Positions 26,001-34,384 of a DNA stretch of 42,054 nucleotides are shown here, piece after piece. The translations under genes and the position numbers were made by a program. The notes under the pieces were generated by a model, which worked only from the letters and a program-made list of their open reading frames with translations, did no database searches and was not told the origin of the DNA. Origin of the DNA: Akkermansia muciniphila (GTDB lineage Bacteria > Verrucomicrobiota > Verrucomicrobiia > Limisphaerales > UBA11320); contig CAMAVD010000014.1 in NCBI GenBank assembly GCA_945861575.1, positions 1-42,054 of the forward strand, written 5' to 3'. Positions within the stretch are counted from its first letter, which is position 1. Each line of letters starts with the position of its first letter.

Positions 26001-27664
26001 GCCACGAGGCCTCCCTCGTGCCCGCCTTATCGTCGACCTTGCAAAAGAGCTCCGGCCAGAACGCCCTCGAGACGCTCTGGGCCCTGCATCTCTGCGGCGG
26101 CCTTGTAGAGGCTGAGGCGCTTCGGGCCCTGGACCATTCCGATCCCTTCGTGCGGCTCTGGACCGCGCGCTTGCTGGGCGACACAGGTCATGTCTCCGCA
26201 GCGATCGCTTCCAAGTTCATCGCGGTGGCTTCGACCGAGCCAAACCTTGAAGTGCGAAATCAGCTGGCCGCCACTGCCAGACGATTGCCCGCACAGGAAG
26301 GTCTCGCGCTGGTGAAAGCCTTGGCCGCGCGATCAGAAGATACCGAGGACAACCGGATGCCACTCCTGCTCTGGTGGGCGATCGAGGCCCAGTGCGAAAG
26401 TCATCGGGACGAGGTCGTGCGCCTCTTCGAAGATGCCGGCTTCTTGAAAAGCTCACTGGTAGAAACCCATCTTCTCCATCGCACCACTCGGCGTTTCGCT
26501 CAGTCGGGGTCGCGCCGGGACTTGCTGACCTGCGCCCGGTTGTTTGAGCTGTCACCCTCGAAGGAGCACAGTCGCCGTCTCATGTCGGGCTTTGAAGCCG
26601 CCTTCAAGGGACGCACCCTCACGGGTTTGCCCGATGAGCTCGTTCAAGCCATGTCACGACACAAGGTGGGCTCGCCTGCCTTCGGCCTACGACAGGGCGA
26701 TCCTCGTGCGGTTCGCAAAGCCATCCAAGTTGTGGCGGACGAAACTGCCCCTCGTGCTGAGCGCCTGGAGTTCCTGGGCGTGATGGGCGAGTTAAAGGTT
26801 CCTGGAGCCCTACCGGCGCTCACCCGGGCTTACCGGGGCGTTTACAAGGACGATGCCCTGCGCAAAGCGATCCTCTCAACCTTCCAGAATTACGATGAGC
26901 CCGCCGTCGCGGACATCATTCTCAGCGCGTATGCCGCGCTGGGCCGCGAGTCCCTGCCCACAGCTCAAACCTTGCTCGCGAGCCGCCCAGCCTGGGCCTT
27001 GAAGCTGGCTCAATCCATCAGCCCCAACGGCGTTTCCTGGGCGGGATTCGGAATCAAACCAGAAAGCATCCCCTTGAACATCGTCCGGAAGCTGAAACAG
27101 CATCGCAACCCGGAACTCCAGGCACTCTTGGAAAAGCAATGGCCCAATACGGGCAGCCCGACCACCGAGGCGATGGAGAAGAAGATCACCCAGCTTGCCT
27201 CGGTTGTTAGAGGGGGGATGGGTGACCCCTATCAGGGACGCACGCTCTTTCAGAACAACTGTGCCAGCTGCCACAAGCTCTTCGCGCAAGGGGGGGAAGT
27301 GGGTCCGGATCTCACGGTCTACAACCGGGCAGATCTGGAATCCTTGCTCCTCGCCATCGTGAATCCGGGCGCAGAGATTCGCGAGGGTTTCGAGAACTAC
27401 TCGGTGGAAACCAAGGATGGACGTTTGCTGGCCGGTTTCTTGATCGAGCAAAACAATCAGCTCATCGTCCTGCGCGGACTGGACAATCAGAATGTGACCC
27501 TGGCGAGGACCGAACTGGAGGAACTCAAGGCCGTGGGTATGTCGTTGATGCCCGAGGGATTGTTGGATGGATTCAGCGAGGAACAGACCCGCGCACTCTT
27601 CGCCTATCTCCGAAGCACTCAACCGCTGGTGGGTGAGCCTCCGCGCCCCAGCGCCAAACCTTGA
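23018..27664 (+). CDS. Multidomain fusion: isochorismatase-ThuA-PVC dehydrogenase propeller-HEAT-cytochrome c
   Basis: This 1548-residue exported protein starts at 23018 to give the signal FRLTLIVPTLLVLSC; ATG 22982 is an alternative. The isochorismatase-like domain spans about 40-275 (Asp66 in VVICDMWDKHHC, Cys211 in GVHINMCVLG, Cys-rich insert with Cys137, 156, 159 and 162). A ThuA-like domain covers about 288-515 (RIAMVIGENEYHTWE, GKPVVGIRTASHSFA). A Pro-rich linker runs about 518-567. A PVC-type membrane-bound dehydrogenase propeller follows at about 575-957 (AGFQVADDLEWEQLLTEPQI, FNFD-like FLNFDERGRMWVVEY, VYVCDWYDQQVNHF). HEAT-like helices cover about 970-1370. A C-terminal haem domain has CASCH at 1415-1419 and GEVGPDL. 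It probably couples substrate processing to electron transfer in the envelope; the reaction is unknown. Confidence 0.9.
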   Translation: MKSTFRLTLIVPTLLVLSCVLPGSSAESITLHTRGRARSAADTNTVDVIEKQVQWNPAQTAVVICDMWDKHHCPDATERVGEMAPRMNEVLKAARAKGMLIIHCPSDTLGFYKDHPGRKLAQAAPKVETKVPLQGWCSLNGVKEPALPIDDSDGGCDGCPECPSYGAWKRQHPALEIMDGDAITDSAEAFYLMRQRGITNVVIMGVHINMCVLGRSFAIRQMVAQGQNVLLVRDLTDSMYNHRMRPYVSHFRGTELVVEHIEQFWCPSITSTDFLGGQPFRFKEDVKKRIAMVIGENEYHTWETLPEFARKELDWRGYQVSYVLASPTDGDPNFKNFEAIKEADLVVVSVRRRTPPKAMMDLLREHIAAGKPVVGIRTASHSFAATPSSADFSSWNHFDAEVLGGRYEGHYNNKPPTAPHSVIETVPASASHIVLTGVKSTPFLVTSHLYKNRGLASTVMPLLQGRVEGQDVVEPVAWVNTAEDRRVFYTSLGNLDDFQLPAFRRLLLNGILWCLHDPLPPPAPEPASKSTKPLPPPPTAPAKAPAQPIPAAPPRDLPQEANAPALSPKEALAGFQVADDLEWEQLLTEPQIAQPVFLNFDERGRMWVVEYRQYPSPAGLKRVSHDSVWRSVYDKVPPPPPHHYKGADKITIHEDTDGNGTFDRHTTFLDGLNIVTSVERGRGGVWVLNPPYLLFYPDANNDDVPDGDPEVRLSGFGLEDTHSVANSLRWGPDGWLYGAQGSTVTANIVVAGADGKPQNAKPFYSQGQNIWRYHPKKRVYEVFSEGGGNAFGCEIDSQGRIFSGHNGGDTRGFHYLQGGYLQKGFEKHGPLSNPYAFGYFPAMPHGSEPRFTHNFIIYDQGALPARYAGKLFGIEPLQGRIVESELLVDQSSFRTRDVSRPVTSTDRWFRPVDIKVGPDGAVYVCDWYDQQVNHFRNHEGKMDNSNGRIYRLKGKGAQPQRAEDLSRLSTTDLVERLKHPNRWVRQTALRLLGDRHEASLVPALSSTLQKSSGQNALETLWALHLCGGLVEAEALRALDHSDPFVRLWTARLLGDTGHVSAAIASKFIAVASTEPNLEVRNQLAATARRLPAQEGLALVKALAARSEDTEDNRMPLLLWWAIEAQCESHRDEVVRLFEDAGFLKSSLVETHLLHRTTRRFAQSGSRRDLLTCARLFELSPSKEHSRRLMSGFEAAFKGRTLTGLPDELVQAMSRHKVGSPAFGLRQGDPRAVRKAIQVVADETAPRAERLEFLGVMGELKVPGALPALTRAYRGVYKDDALRKAILSTFQNYDEPAVADIILSAYAALGRESLPTAQTLLASRPAWALKLAQSISPNGVSWAGFGIKPESIPLNIVRKLKQHRNPELQALLEKQWPNTGSPTTEAMEKKITQLASVVRGGMGDPYQGRTLFQNNCASCHKLFAQGGEVGPDLTVYNRADLESLLLAIVNPGAEIREGFENYSVETKDGRLLAGFLIEQNNQLIVLRGLDNQNVTLARTELEELKAVGMSLMPEGLLDGFSEEQTRALFAYLRSTQPLVGEPPRPSAKP

Positions 27665-27691
27665 TGGACCGTGACGCTGGAGATCCTAGGC

Positions 27692-30600
27692 ATGACTCCG
27701 AATCCAAACCTGCCCCTTTCATTCCTAGGTCCCCTTTGCGTCACCGCCATCCTTCTGGTCTCGCCATCCTTCGCGAAAGCAGCAGATCACGCTTCCACAT
27801 TCTTTGAGAGCCGGATCCGTCCCTTGCTCGTCACGCACTGCTACGAATGCCACAGCTCCGCAACCAAACAGAAAGGGGGACTGACACTTGATTCAAAGGG
27901 GGGCTGGGAGAAAGGGGGCGATTCGGGTCCGGCGTTGGTTCCAGGTAAACCCAGAGACTCTTTGCTTCTCAAAGCCGTGCGTTGGACAGACAAGGAACTC
28001 CGCATGCCCCCGGAGAAGGCGGGCGGAAGATTGACGGACGCACAGATTGCCGACTTTGAATCCTGGATTTCAGAGGGGGCGTTCGATCCGCGGCTATCGG
28101 AGACTGCGATAGCCGCCAAGAAAAGTTGGGAAGAGCTTTTTACGGCACGACGGCAGTGGTGGAGCTTACAACCACTGCATGTCACGCGCCCACCCGTTGC
28201 GATGGCTGCTGAGTGGTCTGCTTCAGCTGTGGACCGTTTTGTCCACGATAGGATCCTGAAGGCCGGAGTGGTCGCGTCCCCCAGGGCGGATGCCACAAGC
28301 TTGATCCGTCGAGCGACCTTGGTGCTCACGGGACTGCCTCCCACTACAGAGGACGTGGAGACCTTCGCCCTGAAAGCTCGCAAGAACCTTCCCAAAGCTT
28401 ACGGGGAACTGGTGGATCACCTGCTGTCGCGTCCTCAGTTTGGTGAGCACTTTACGCGGCACTGGCTTGATGTCGTGCGCTTCACCGAGACGCATGGCAA
28501 CGAATGGAACTACGATGTCGCTTACGCGTGGCGCTATCGCGACTATGTCATCAGGGCCTTCAACGAGGATCTGCCCTACGACCAGTTCGTGCGGGAGCAG
28601 ATCGCAGGCGATCTATTGCCGAAGCCACGGTGGAATCGAAAGGAACGCTACAATGAGTCCGCCATCGGCACGGCCTTCTTTCGCTTCGGTGAGGTGAATC
28701 ATGACAGCTGCGTCACGTTCGCAGCCATTGGCTACGATATCGTAGACAACCAGCTCGACACCCTGACCAAGGCGTTTCAGGCCACCACCGTCGCATGCGC
28801 CCGCTGCCACGACCACAAGATGGATGCGGTTTCGACCAAGGACTATCACGCCCTGCTAGGCGTCCTCAGAAGCACGCGCTCGGTGCAACACACCCTAGAT
28901 AGTCCGGAGGTCAATCGAGATGCCCTGGCCCAGTTGCGACGCTTGAAACGGCAACTGCGTTCTGAGCTGGTCGATGTGTGGCGCACGGACGCGAAGGCGC
29001 TGACCGTATCAAATCTCAGCGGGCAAGTCGGGGCGCTCAAGGGCAAATCACCCGCGTCCAGCGATCCCCTCCATCCCTGGTTCACCGCCTGTCACACCGA
29101 AACGCAAACTGTGGCGCAGGCATGGGCGATGCTGGCGACAAACCATTCCTTGGAACGCATGAGAGTCGCAGAGTTTAACCGCACCAACTTTAGCACCCTG
29201 GCGGATTTCCGCGAACAGCTCCCGTCGGGTTGGACCCACACGGGCATGGGATTGCGCTCTGGCGTGTCGAGCCAAGACGACTTCGTGGTAGCCCACGAAG
29301 GTGAGCGTGCAGTGAAAGGGCTTTTGCCTTCCGGGCTGTTCACCTATTCGCTCTCAGATCGACTGAATGGTGCGCTCCGGTCCCCTCCCCTGCGACGAAC
29401 GCATGGCAAGGTTAGTTTCGAGGTGCTCGGCGGACGGTTTAGCCTAGCCCGCATTGTCTTCAACAACTGCCAGCTCAACTACAATCACCAGCACTCCCTG
29501 CATCACACCAACTGGTCCTGGGTCACGGTGGACCTTCCGGAAAAAACCGACGAGCTACACCCTTATGCGGAGCTGCTCACGTATTGGGATAATCCTAAGT
29601 TCCCGGATCCGTTAGGAACGCTTGGCAAAGACACGGAGAACCAGCGCGGGCCCTATTCGGAACACGCCAAGAACCCACGCACATGGTGGGGAATCCGACG
29701 CATCGTTCAGCACGACAGCTCAGAGACTCCGCGGGAAGAATTGAGCCATTTATCCCGACTCTTTGAGGGGCCCGTTCCGCAGTCCAAGGAGGCGGTTGCG
29801 GCACGCTACGCCTCTGCTGCAGAAAAAGCAGTGGAAGCCTTCACAAGCCGCAGCGCGAGCGATGACGACGTCCGCTGGCTGGATTGGCTGGTTAAGAATG
29901 GATTGCTCTCGAATCGGAAAAGTTCCAGCCCGCGCCTGGCGAAACTGGTAGAACATTACCGCTCCATCGAAAATCAACTATCACTGCCCACGGTAATGCC
30001 AGGCATGGCCGACGAAGGCGCCCCCTTCACCCAACCCATCCTGCTTCGCGGGGACTACAACAAAAGAGGCGCGCGGGTAGATCCCGCTTATGTAGAGGCT
30101 CTGACGCCGACTGGATACACCCTGAGCGGAAAAGGGAGCGGTCGCGCTGATGTGGCCAAACTCATCGCCAGTCCGGACAACCCGATCACCAGTCGAGTCA
30201 TGGTTAATCGTGTTTGGCAGTGGGTCTTTGGCAAGGCATTAGTGGCCACCCCGGACGATTTTGGACATCTGGGTGAGAGTCCTTCCCATCCCGACCTCTT
30301 GGACTATTTATCCTCCCGCTTTGTGAAAGAGGGATGGTCGACAAAACAGTTGATTCGCACCCTGGTGCTGAGCCGAACTTTTCAGTCCGCCAGCGCACCC
30401 ACCCCCCAGGCCCAGCAGCTGGACCCACAAAATCTTCTACTCTCCCATCACTCCGCCCGCCGAGTTGAGGCTGAGGTTATTCGCGATAGCATCCTGGCAG
30501 TCTCCGGGCGCCTCGACCCCCAGCTCTACGGGCCGAGCGTTCATCCCTTTCGCGAAAAGGCAGATCCCGAGAAACGCCTCTTTACCGGTTCCGTGGACGG

Positions 30601-31015
30601 CGAGGGACGGCGCAGTCTCTACCTCAAGGTTCAACTGATGGAGGCTCCCCATTTCCTCAGCGCCTTCAATCTTCCTGGCGGCAAGGTCACGCAAGGCCGG
30701 CGCGACAACTCCAATGTGCCCGCTCAAAGTCTGGCGCTGCTCAACGATCCTTTTGTCCGTGGAATGAGCGATCTGTGGGCATCCCGCCTGCTGAAGGAGG
30801 GGCACCGAAACGTGGAACACCGCCTGACGGCAATGTTCAGCGCTACACTGGGTCGCTCACCCAAACCTCTGGAGCTCGAGCGGTTCAAGGCGATGGTTCG
30901 TGATCTCGCGAGCACTCACGGGGTCTCTGAATCCGGTCTCATGGCCAGCCACGCTGTCTGGAAGGATTTGGCGCACACACTTTTCAATCTCAAGGAATTC
31001 ATCTTCATACCATGA
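27692..31015 (+). CDS. PSCyt1-DUF1549-DUF1553 (PSD1) exported protein
   Basis: This protein has 1107 residues. ATG 27692 is preferred over GTG 27671 because GGAG (27679-27682) lies 9 nt upstream and a signal peptide follows (FLGPLCVTAILLVSPSFAKA). The PSCyt1 domain has CYECH at 50-54, KGGLTLDSKGGWEKGGDSGP and ELRMPPEKAGGRL. DUF1549 covers about 175-400 (RRATLVLTGLPPTTEDV, FTRHWLDVVRFTETHGNEWN), with a second CxxCH, CARCH at 369-373. A central beta-rich part includes FNRTNFSTLADFRE and LNGALRSPPL, related to the central part of the 15934 protein. DUF1553 spans about 800-1105 (NPITSRVMVNRVWQWVFGKA, SPSHPDLLDYLSSRF). The gene follows the large fusion by 27 bp and overlaps DUF1501 through ATGA. 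Confidence 0.92.
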   Translation: MTPNPNLPLSFLGPLCVTAILLVSPSFAKAADHASTFFESRIRPLLVTHCYECHSSATKQKGGLTLDSKGGWEKGGDSGPALVPGKPRDSLLLKAVRWTDKELRMPPEKAGGRLTDAQIADFESWISEGAFDPRLSETAIAAKKSWEELFTARRQWWSLQPLHVTRPPVAMAAEWSASAVDRFVHDRILKAGVVASPRADATSLIRRATLVLTGLPPTTEDVETFALKARKNLPKAYGELVDHLLSRPQFGEHFTRHWLDVVRFTETHGNEWNYDVAYAWRYRDYVIRAFNEDLPYDQFVREQIAGDLLPKPRWNRKERYNESAIGTAFFRFGEVNHDSCVTFAAIGYDIVDNQLDTLTKAFQATTVACARCHDHKMDAVSTKDYHALLGVLRSTRSVQHTLDSPEVNRDALAQLRRLKRQLRSELVDVWRTDAKALTVSNLSGQVGALKGKSPASSDPLHPWFTACHTETQTVAQAWAMLATNHSLERMRVAEFNRTNFSTLADFREQLPSGWTHTGMGLRSGVSSQDDFVVAHEGERAVKGLLPSGLFTYSLSDRLNGALRSPPLRRTHGKVSFEVLGGRFSLARIVFNNCQLNYNHQHSLHHTNWSWVTVDLPEKTDELHPYAELLTYWDNPKFPDPLGTLGKDTENQRGPYSEHAKNPRTWWGIRRIVQHDSSETPREELSHLSRLFEGPVPQSKEAVAARYASAAEKAVEAFTSRSASDDDVRWLDWLVKNGLLSNRKSSSPRLAKLVEHYRSIENQLSLPTVMPGMADEGAPFTQPILLRGDYNKRGARVDPAYVEALTPTGYTLSGKGSGRADVAKLIASPDNPITSRVMVNRVWQWVFGKALVATPDDFGHLGESPSHPDLLDYLSSRFVKEGWSTKQLIRTLVLSRTFQSASAPTPQAQQLDPQNLLLSHHSARRVEAEVIRDSILAVSGRLDPQLYGPSVHPFREKADPEKRLFTGSVDGEGRRSLYLKVQLMEAPHFLSAFNLPGGKVTQGRRDNSNVPAQSLALLNDPFVRGMSDLWASRLLKEGHRNVEHRLTAMFSATLGRSPKPLELERFKAMVRDLASTHGVSESGLMASHAVWKDLAHTLFNLKEFIFIP
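30992..30997 (+). promoter_or_regulatory. Weaker embedded Shine-Dalgarno AAGGAA
   Basis: AAGGAA is encoded by the Lys-Glu codons of the C-terminal LKEFIFIP and lies 14 nt before ATG 31012, farther than at the two other pairs. Here the start and stop codons overlap as ATGA, which itself favours re-initiation. Confidence 0.45.
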
Positions 31016-32433
31016 GCGTGGCCAGCCAATCCGTCCGATCGTCCTCGGGTTTAGGGTGTCAGGGTAGACTGCCGCAGCCCCTCTCGCGCCGCGGCATGCT
31101 CAAGACCAGTGCCACAGGGTTCGCCTGGCTTGCGTGGTCGGCGCTCGCGCAGGGGAAAGCACCGAATGGAGTTTCAGCCCGTCCGCATTTTGCAGCGAAG
31201 GCCAAAAGCGTGATTTTTCTTTTCATGGACGGCGGCGTTTCGCACGTGGATACGTTTGATCCGAAGCCCATGCTCGAGAAGCAAGTAGGCCAGCCATGGA
31301 GCGGCGACCCTACACGCAAATGGGTGAGAAGTCCTTGGAAGTTTTCCTCGCACGGTCAAAGCGGCACGCCCGTGAGCGAGCTCTTTCCTCACATCGCCAG
31401 CTGTGCAGACGACATCGCCGTGATCCGCTCCATGAAAGCGGAGCTCCCCATCCACTCGACCGGAGTATTGCTGCTTCATACCGGGCATAATCTGAGTGGG
31501 CGGCCTAGCCTTGGCTCGTGGATGAACTACGGTCTCGGCAGTGAGAATCAGAATCTTCCCGGCTATGTGGTCCTGAGTTTCGGCCATGTCCCCGTGGGCG
31601 GGATGGAAGCCTTTAGCAGCGGATTCTTGCCGGCAAATCATGAGGCCACGCTTATTCGAGCAGAGGGATCGCCCATCGACAATCTGGTGCCCTCCGATTC
31701 TCAAGCTACCCAGCAGGCCAAGCTCGAGATTCTAGGCCAGCAAGACATGGAGTTCGCGGCTCAACTCGGTGGAAACGACGCGGTGGAGAGCGCGGTCCGA
31801 AACTACGAACTCGCTGCCCGCATGCAGTCATTAGTGCCCGATGTTCTCAACGAAAGTCGGGAGAGCAAATCAGTGCGAGAGCTCTACGGTCTGGACGACC
31901 CCGACCTCAACACCCGGCTCTACGCGCGCCAGATTCTGCGGGCACGGCGACTGGTGGAGAACGGAGTTCGCTTCGTTCAAGTGAATTGCCCGTATGGCTT
32001 ATCGAACGGCACTTGGGACCAACACGGTGGATTGAAAGCGGGTCACGAGAAGAACGCGCGCCAAACAGACCGGGCTGTCGCTGCGCTCATCAAGGACCTG
32101 AAGCAGCGCGGCTTGCTCGACAGCACGCTGGTCCTCTGGGCCGGTGAGTTCGGAAGGACGCCGCACGCCCCCGGGCCTGACGGCCGCGATCATCACTCAG
32201 AAGGCTTCAGCGTGTTTCTGGCCGGAGGGGGGGTCAAAGGAGGCACCGTTTGCGGGGCCACCGATGAATTCGGGATGCATGCCGTCGACCAGGTTGCCGA
32301 CTTTCACGATCTTCACGCCACCGTGCTCCACCTCGCCGGCCTGGATCACGAAAAACTTACCTTCCGCCATGCCGGTCGCGACTATCGCCTGACGGATGTG
32401 CATGGCCACGTCATCCGTTCCATCCTTAGCTAA
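31012..32433 (+). CDS. DUF1501 domain-containing protein
   Basis: This 473-residue DUF1501 protein has an RR-type export signal, LSRRGMLKTSATGFAWLAWS (about residues 24-43). Motifs are [89 protein letters not shown], then DLHATVLHLAGLDHEKLTF and [10 protein letters not shown]. The region corresponding to NPFGF/NHWGF in the paralogues reads HSEGF. The ATG overlaps the PSD1 stop codon (ATGA), so the pair is translationally coupled. It is followed 96 bp later by a sugar-isomerase-like gene. Function unknown beyond its constant association with PSD1. Confidence 0.93.
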   Translation: MSVASQSVRSSSGLGCQGRLPQPLSRRGMLKTSATGFAWLAWSALAQGKAPNGVSARPHFAAKAKSVIFLFMDGGVSHVDTFDPKPMLEKQVGQPWSGDPTRKWVRSPWKFSSHGQSGTPVSELFPHIASCADDIAVIRSMKAELPIHSTGVLLLHTGHNLSGRPSLGSWMNYGLGSENQNLPGYVVLSFGHVPVGGMEAFSSGFLPANHEATLIRAEGSPIDNLVPSDSQATQQAKLEILGQQDMEFAAQLGGNDAVESAVRNYELAARMQSLVPDVLNESRESKSVRELYGLDDPDLNTRLYARQILRARRLVENGVRFVQVNCPYGLSNGTWDQHGGLKAGHEKNARQTDRAVAALIKDLKQRGLLDSTLVLWAGEFGRTPHAPGPDGRDHHSEGFSVFLAGGGVKGGTVCGATDEFGMHAVDQVADFHDLHATVLHLAGLDHEKLTFRHAGRDYRLTDVHGHVIRSILS

Positions 32434-32529
32434 GGCAGCACTCCCTCACCGATTTCCGAATTCCCTATGCGGCGGCACTCATCGAAATACCTCGTTCCGC
32501 TCAGGAACATGTAACGTTCGACTCATCCT

Positions 32530-33369
32530 ATGAAGAACTGCTTTGGTTTCATCCGCTTGCTCAGACTCCTTGTGCTGTGCACTTTGTCGCTAGAACGCCT
32601 CGCCGGCGCGGACTGGGCGCCTCAGCTGGCGATCCAGACCTGGACGTTGCGAAATTTGAATTTCGACCAGGTAGTGTCCTTCGCCGTGGAGCATGGGTTT
32701 CGGGATCTCCAACTGAGCCTTCATCTGAACCCGAAGGCGTCTCGGGAGGAGAACGCCCGAAAGAAGGCTATTTTGGATGCCAATGGCTTGAGAGTTTACA
32801 CCTTTGGCGTCAATGAAACCTCCCTCGACAAGGAGGAGAACCGGAAGCTGTTTGAGTTCGCCAAACTCATGGGGATTCAGCTCATCATCGTGGAGCCACC
32901 GGACTTCAAAATCTGGGACAATCTGGAGGAGTTGGCCAAGGAGTACGATATTCGAGTCGCGGTGCATAATCATGGCATCAGATCCCTCTACGGCAATCCA
33001 GCGGTAGTAAGGAACATCCTCAAGCACAGGGACCGCCGCCTCGGAGTCTGCCTGGATGTGGGCTGGGTGACGGCTGCTGGATTCGATGCGGCGAAGGTGT
33101 TCGCCGAATACGATGGACGCGTCTTCGACATTCATCTTAAGGACAAACGCATTGAGAAGATGAAAGAAGGCGAAGACGTGGCGTTGGACACCCCCATCGG
33201 AGAGGGACACGCGAACCTAAAAGGCCTCTTGCGACTCCTCAAAGAGACCAAGTGGCCAGGCCGTTTGGCCATCGAAACAGACAGCCCTGAACTGGCCAAG
33301 AACCCAGGACCTTTTGTCGACGGAGCAAAGGCCTTTGTTCGAGACCAACATCAGGGGACGGGTAAGTGA
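32530..33369 (+). CDS. Exported sugar phosphate isomerase/epimerase-like TIM-barrel protein
   Basis: This 279-residue protein belongs to the xylose-isomerase-like TIM-barrel superfamily (AP endonuclease 2 fold). Candidate metal and substrate residues fall where expected: Glu122 in LIIVEPP, His146 and His148 in AVHNHG, Asp176 in CLDVGW, His202 in FDIHLKD and Glu249 in AIETD. The N terminus (MKNCFGFIRLLRLLVLCTLS, then a cleavage-like LAGADW) looks like a Sec signal, so the enzyme probably works outside the cytoplasm on free sugars rather than sugar phosphates. It ends the plus-strand run that contains the fusion protein, PSD1 and DUF1501. Such isomerases commonly occur beside Gfo/Idh/MocA oxidoreductases in sugar catabolism. 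Substrate unknown. Confidence 0.9.
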   Translation: MKNCFGFIRLLRLLVLCTLSLERLAGADWAPQLAIQTWTLRNLNFDQVVSFAVEHGFRDLQLSLHLNPKASREENARKKAILDANGLRVYTFGVNETSLDKEENRKLFEFAKLMGIQLIIVEPPDFKIWDNLEELAKEYDIRVAVHNHGIRSLYGNPAVVRNILKHRDRRLGVCLDVGWVTAAGFDAAKVFAEYDGRVFDIHLKDKRIEKMKEGEDVALDTPIGEGHANLKGLLRLLKETKWPGRLAIETDSPELAKNPGPFVDGAKAFVRDQHQGTGK

Positions 33370-33404
33370 GCGTATCCGCTTAAGGCACACTTCTTCTGCC
33401 AAGC

Positions 33405-33785
33405 ATGGTCACGACGCGGCTTTGTGCAGGATCCTGGTCTGGCCCGACCAGCACTCATCTCCCCGATGACGATTCCATGATGTATCTGACGTTCAGGACC
33501 GACGGCCAAGCGCTCATCCGGCTAGGAAGCACGAATAAAACACTAGTTTTCTACGGCACCTGGAATCTGCGATTTAAGGCCCTGGGAGTCATCCCTAAGG
33601 TTGAGCTTGCCGGGTTCGGTCATGCGGACCACTTGAAGTTTGATTCACTCCTGATGCACGGCTTCCTGGACACCGCCACCACCCGCAGCGAAGTTTACGG
33701 GAGGCTCGTTCGTAGCGAAATCAGCATCGAGCAGGTGGGCTCAGTTGGACCTACCGCAAACATCGCCCGTCCCGCTCGCCTATGA
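33405..33785 (+). CDS. Hypothetical protein
   Basis: An open frame of 126 codons starts 35 bp after the isomerase stop. I do not recognise it. The first 25 residues look unlike protein (Ser/Thr/Pro-rich), and a later start at 33477 or 33480 (MMYLTFRTDGQALIRLG) is plausible, giving about 101-102 residues. The central part (LVFYGTWNLRFKALGVIPKV and GHADHLKFDSLLMHGFLD) has a mixed hydrophobic/charged pattern compatible with a small beta-rich domain. No signal peptide, membrane segment or Shine-Dalgarno is visible. It borders the decayed repeat region, so it may be a remnant rather than a working gene. Confidence 0.4.
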   Translation: MVTTRLCAGSWSGPTSTHLPDDDSMMYLTFRTDGQALIRLGSTNKTLVFYGTWNLRFKALGVIPKVELAGFGHADHLKFDSLLMHGFLDTATTRSEVYGRLVRSEISIEQVGSVGPTANIARPARL

Positions 33786-33913
33786 AAACACGCATGCGCA
33801 CTCCTGTGAGTCAATGGGGCTACCGACGAAGGTCTTTGAGCACCTCTGAGTTGGGAGGCTCTCAGAATCGCTCGTTGGATCTTGGGGTCGCCCTATTGCT
33901 TTCTGTGTGGCTT

Positions 33914-34001
33914 GCGCCTCTGCGTCACTCCCGCGCCTTTGCGTCGATGTCTGTGGCTGGGGGGGAAGTAACGCAAAGGCGCGGGAAGGACGCCAAGGCG
34001 C
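33914..34001. repeat. Hairpin repeat element, copy C (short-loop, opposite polarity)
   Basis: Arms at 33914-33944 and 33971-34001 are inverted repeats of 31 nt with 27 pairing positions, around a 26-nt loop. Arm sequence is the same family as copies A and B (CGCGCCTTTGCG / CGCAAAGGCGCG), but the order of the arms is reversed. The surrounding 33786-34154 stretch has no supportable gene. Confidence 0.8.
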
Positions 34002-34154
34002 CAGCAAGAAGGAGTGGGGAGCGGAACCCTGTTCAGGAATACCGCAAGCCAGGGGGCGGAGTCGCAAGAAGAGTGTTCAACCTGAAGGGGACAATTGCTC
34101 GGCCCGCTCCAGTACACCTGTCCGATTCTCGGATCTCCGGTTACTCTTGGATAA

Positions 34155-34301
34155 GTGAACCACAAAAGTGACAGGCAACTCTTAGGTGACTACTCCGAGA
34201 ATCACTCGGAGGCCGCATTTGCGGAATTGACCCGCCGCCACGTGGATTTGGTCTACTCGGCAGCGCTCCGAATGGTCCGAGATACTCATTTGGCCGAAGA
34301 G
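34155..34301 (+). pseudogene. ECF-type RNA polymerase sigma factor, N-terminal fragment
   Basis: From GTG 34155 about 49 codons match sigma-70 region 2 of ECF factors: DRQLLGDYSENHSEAAFAEL, RRHVDLVYSAALRMVRD and HLAEE. In intact relatives HLAEE continues with a VTQ.VF segment, the rest of region 2, and then region 4. Here the similarity stops abruptly at 34301 and the frame continues into repeat DNA (GEFRAQDQVSVER..., stop at 34442). No later part of a sigma factor is found downstream. I read it as a truncated, inactive gene. The cognate anti-sigma factor is not present. Confidence 0.75.
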
Positions 34302-34332
34302 GGTGAGTTCCGCGCGCAAGACCAAGTGTCGG

Positions 34333-34355
34333 TCGAACGGGTCGAACTTTTCAAA
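34333..34355 (+). repeat. Direct repeat, left copy
   Basis: The 17-mer GAACGGGTCGAACTTTT within this segment is repeated at 34655-34677, with flanking similarity (GTCGG before, AAA after). The two copies bracket the long palindrome at 34385-34608. Confidence 0.75.
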
Positions 34356-34384
34356 GAAGGCTTTCAGCTTCATGCGGCGGTTCC

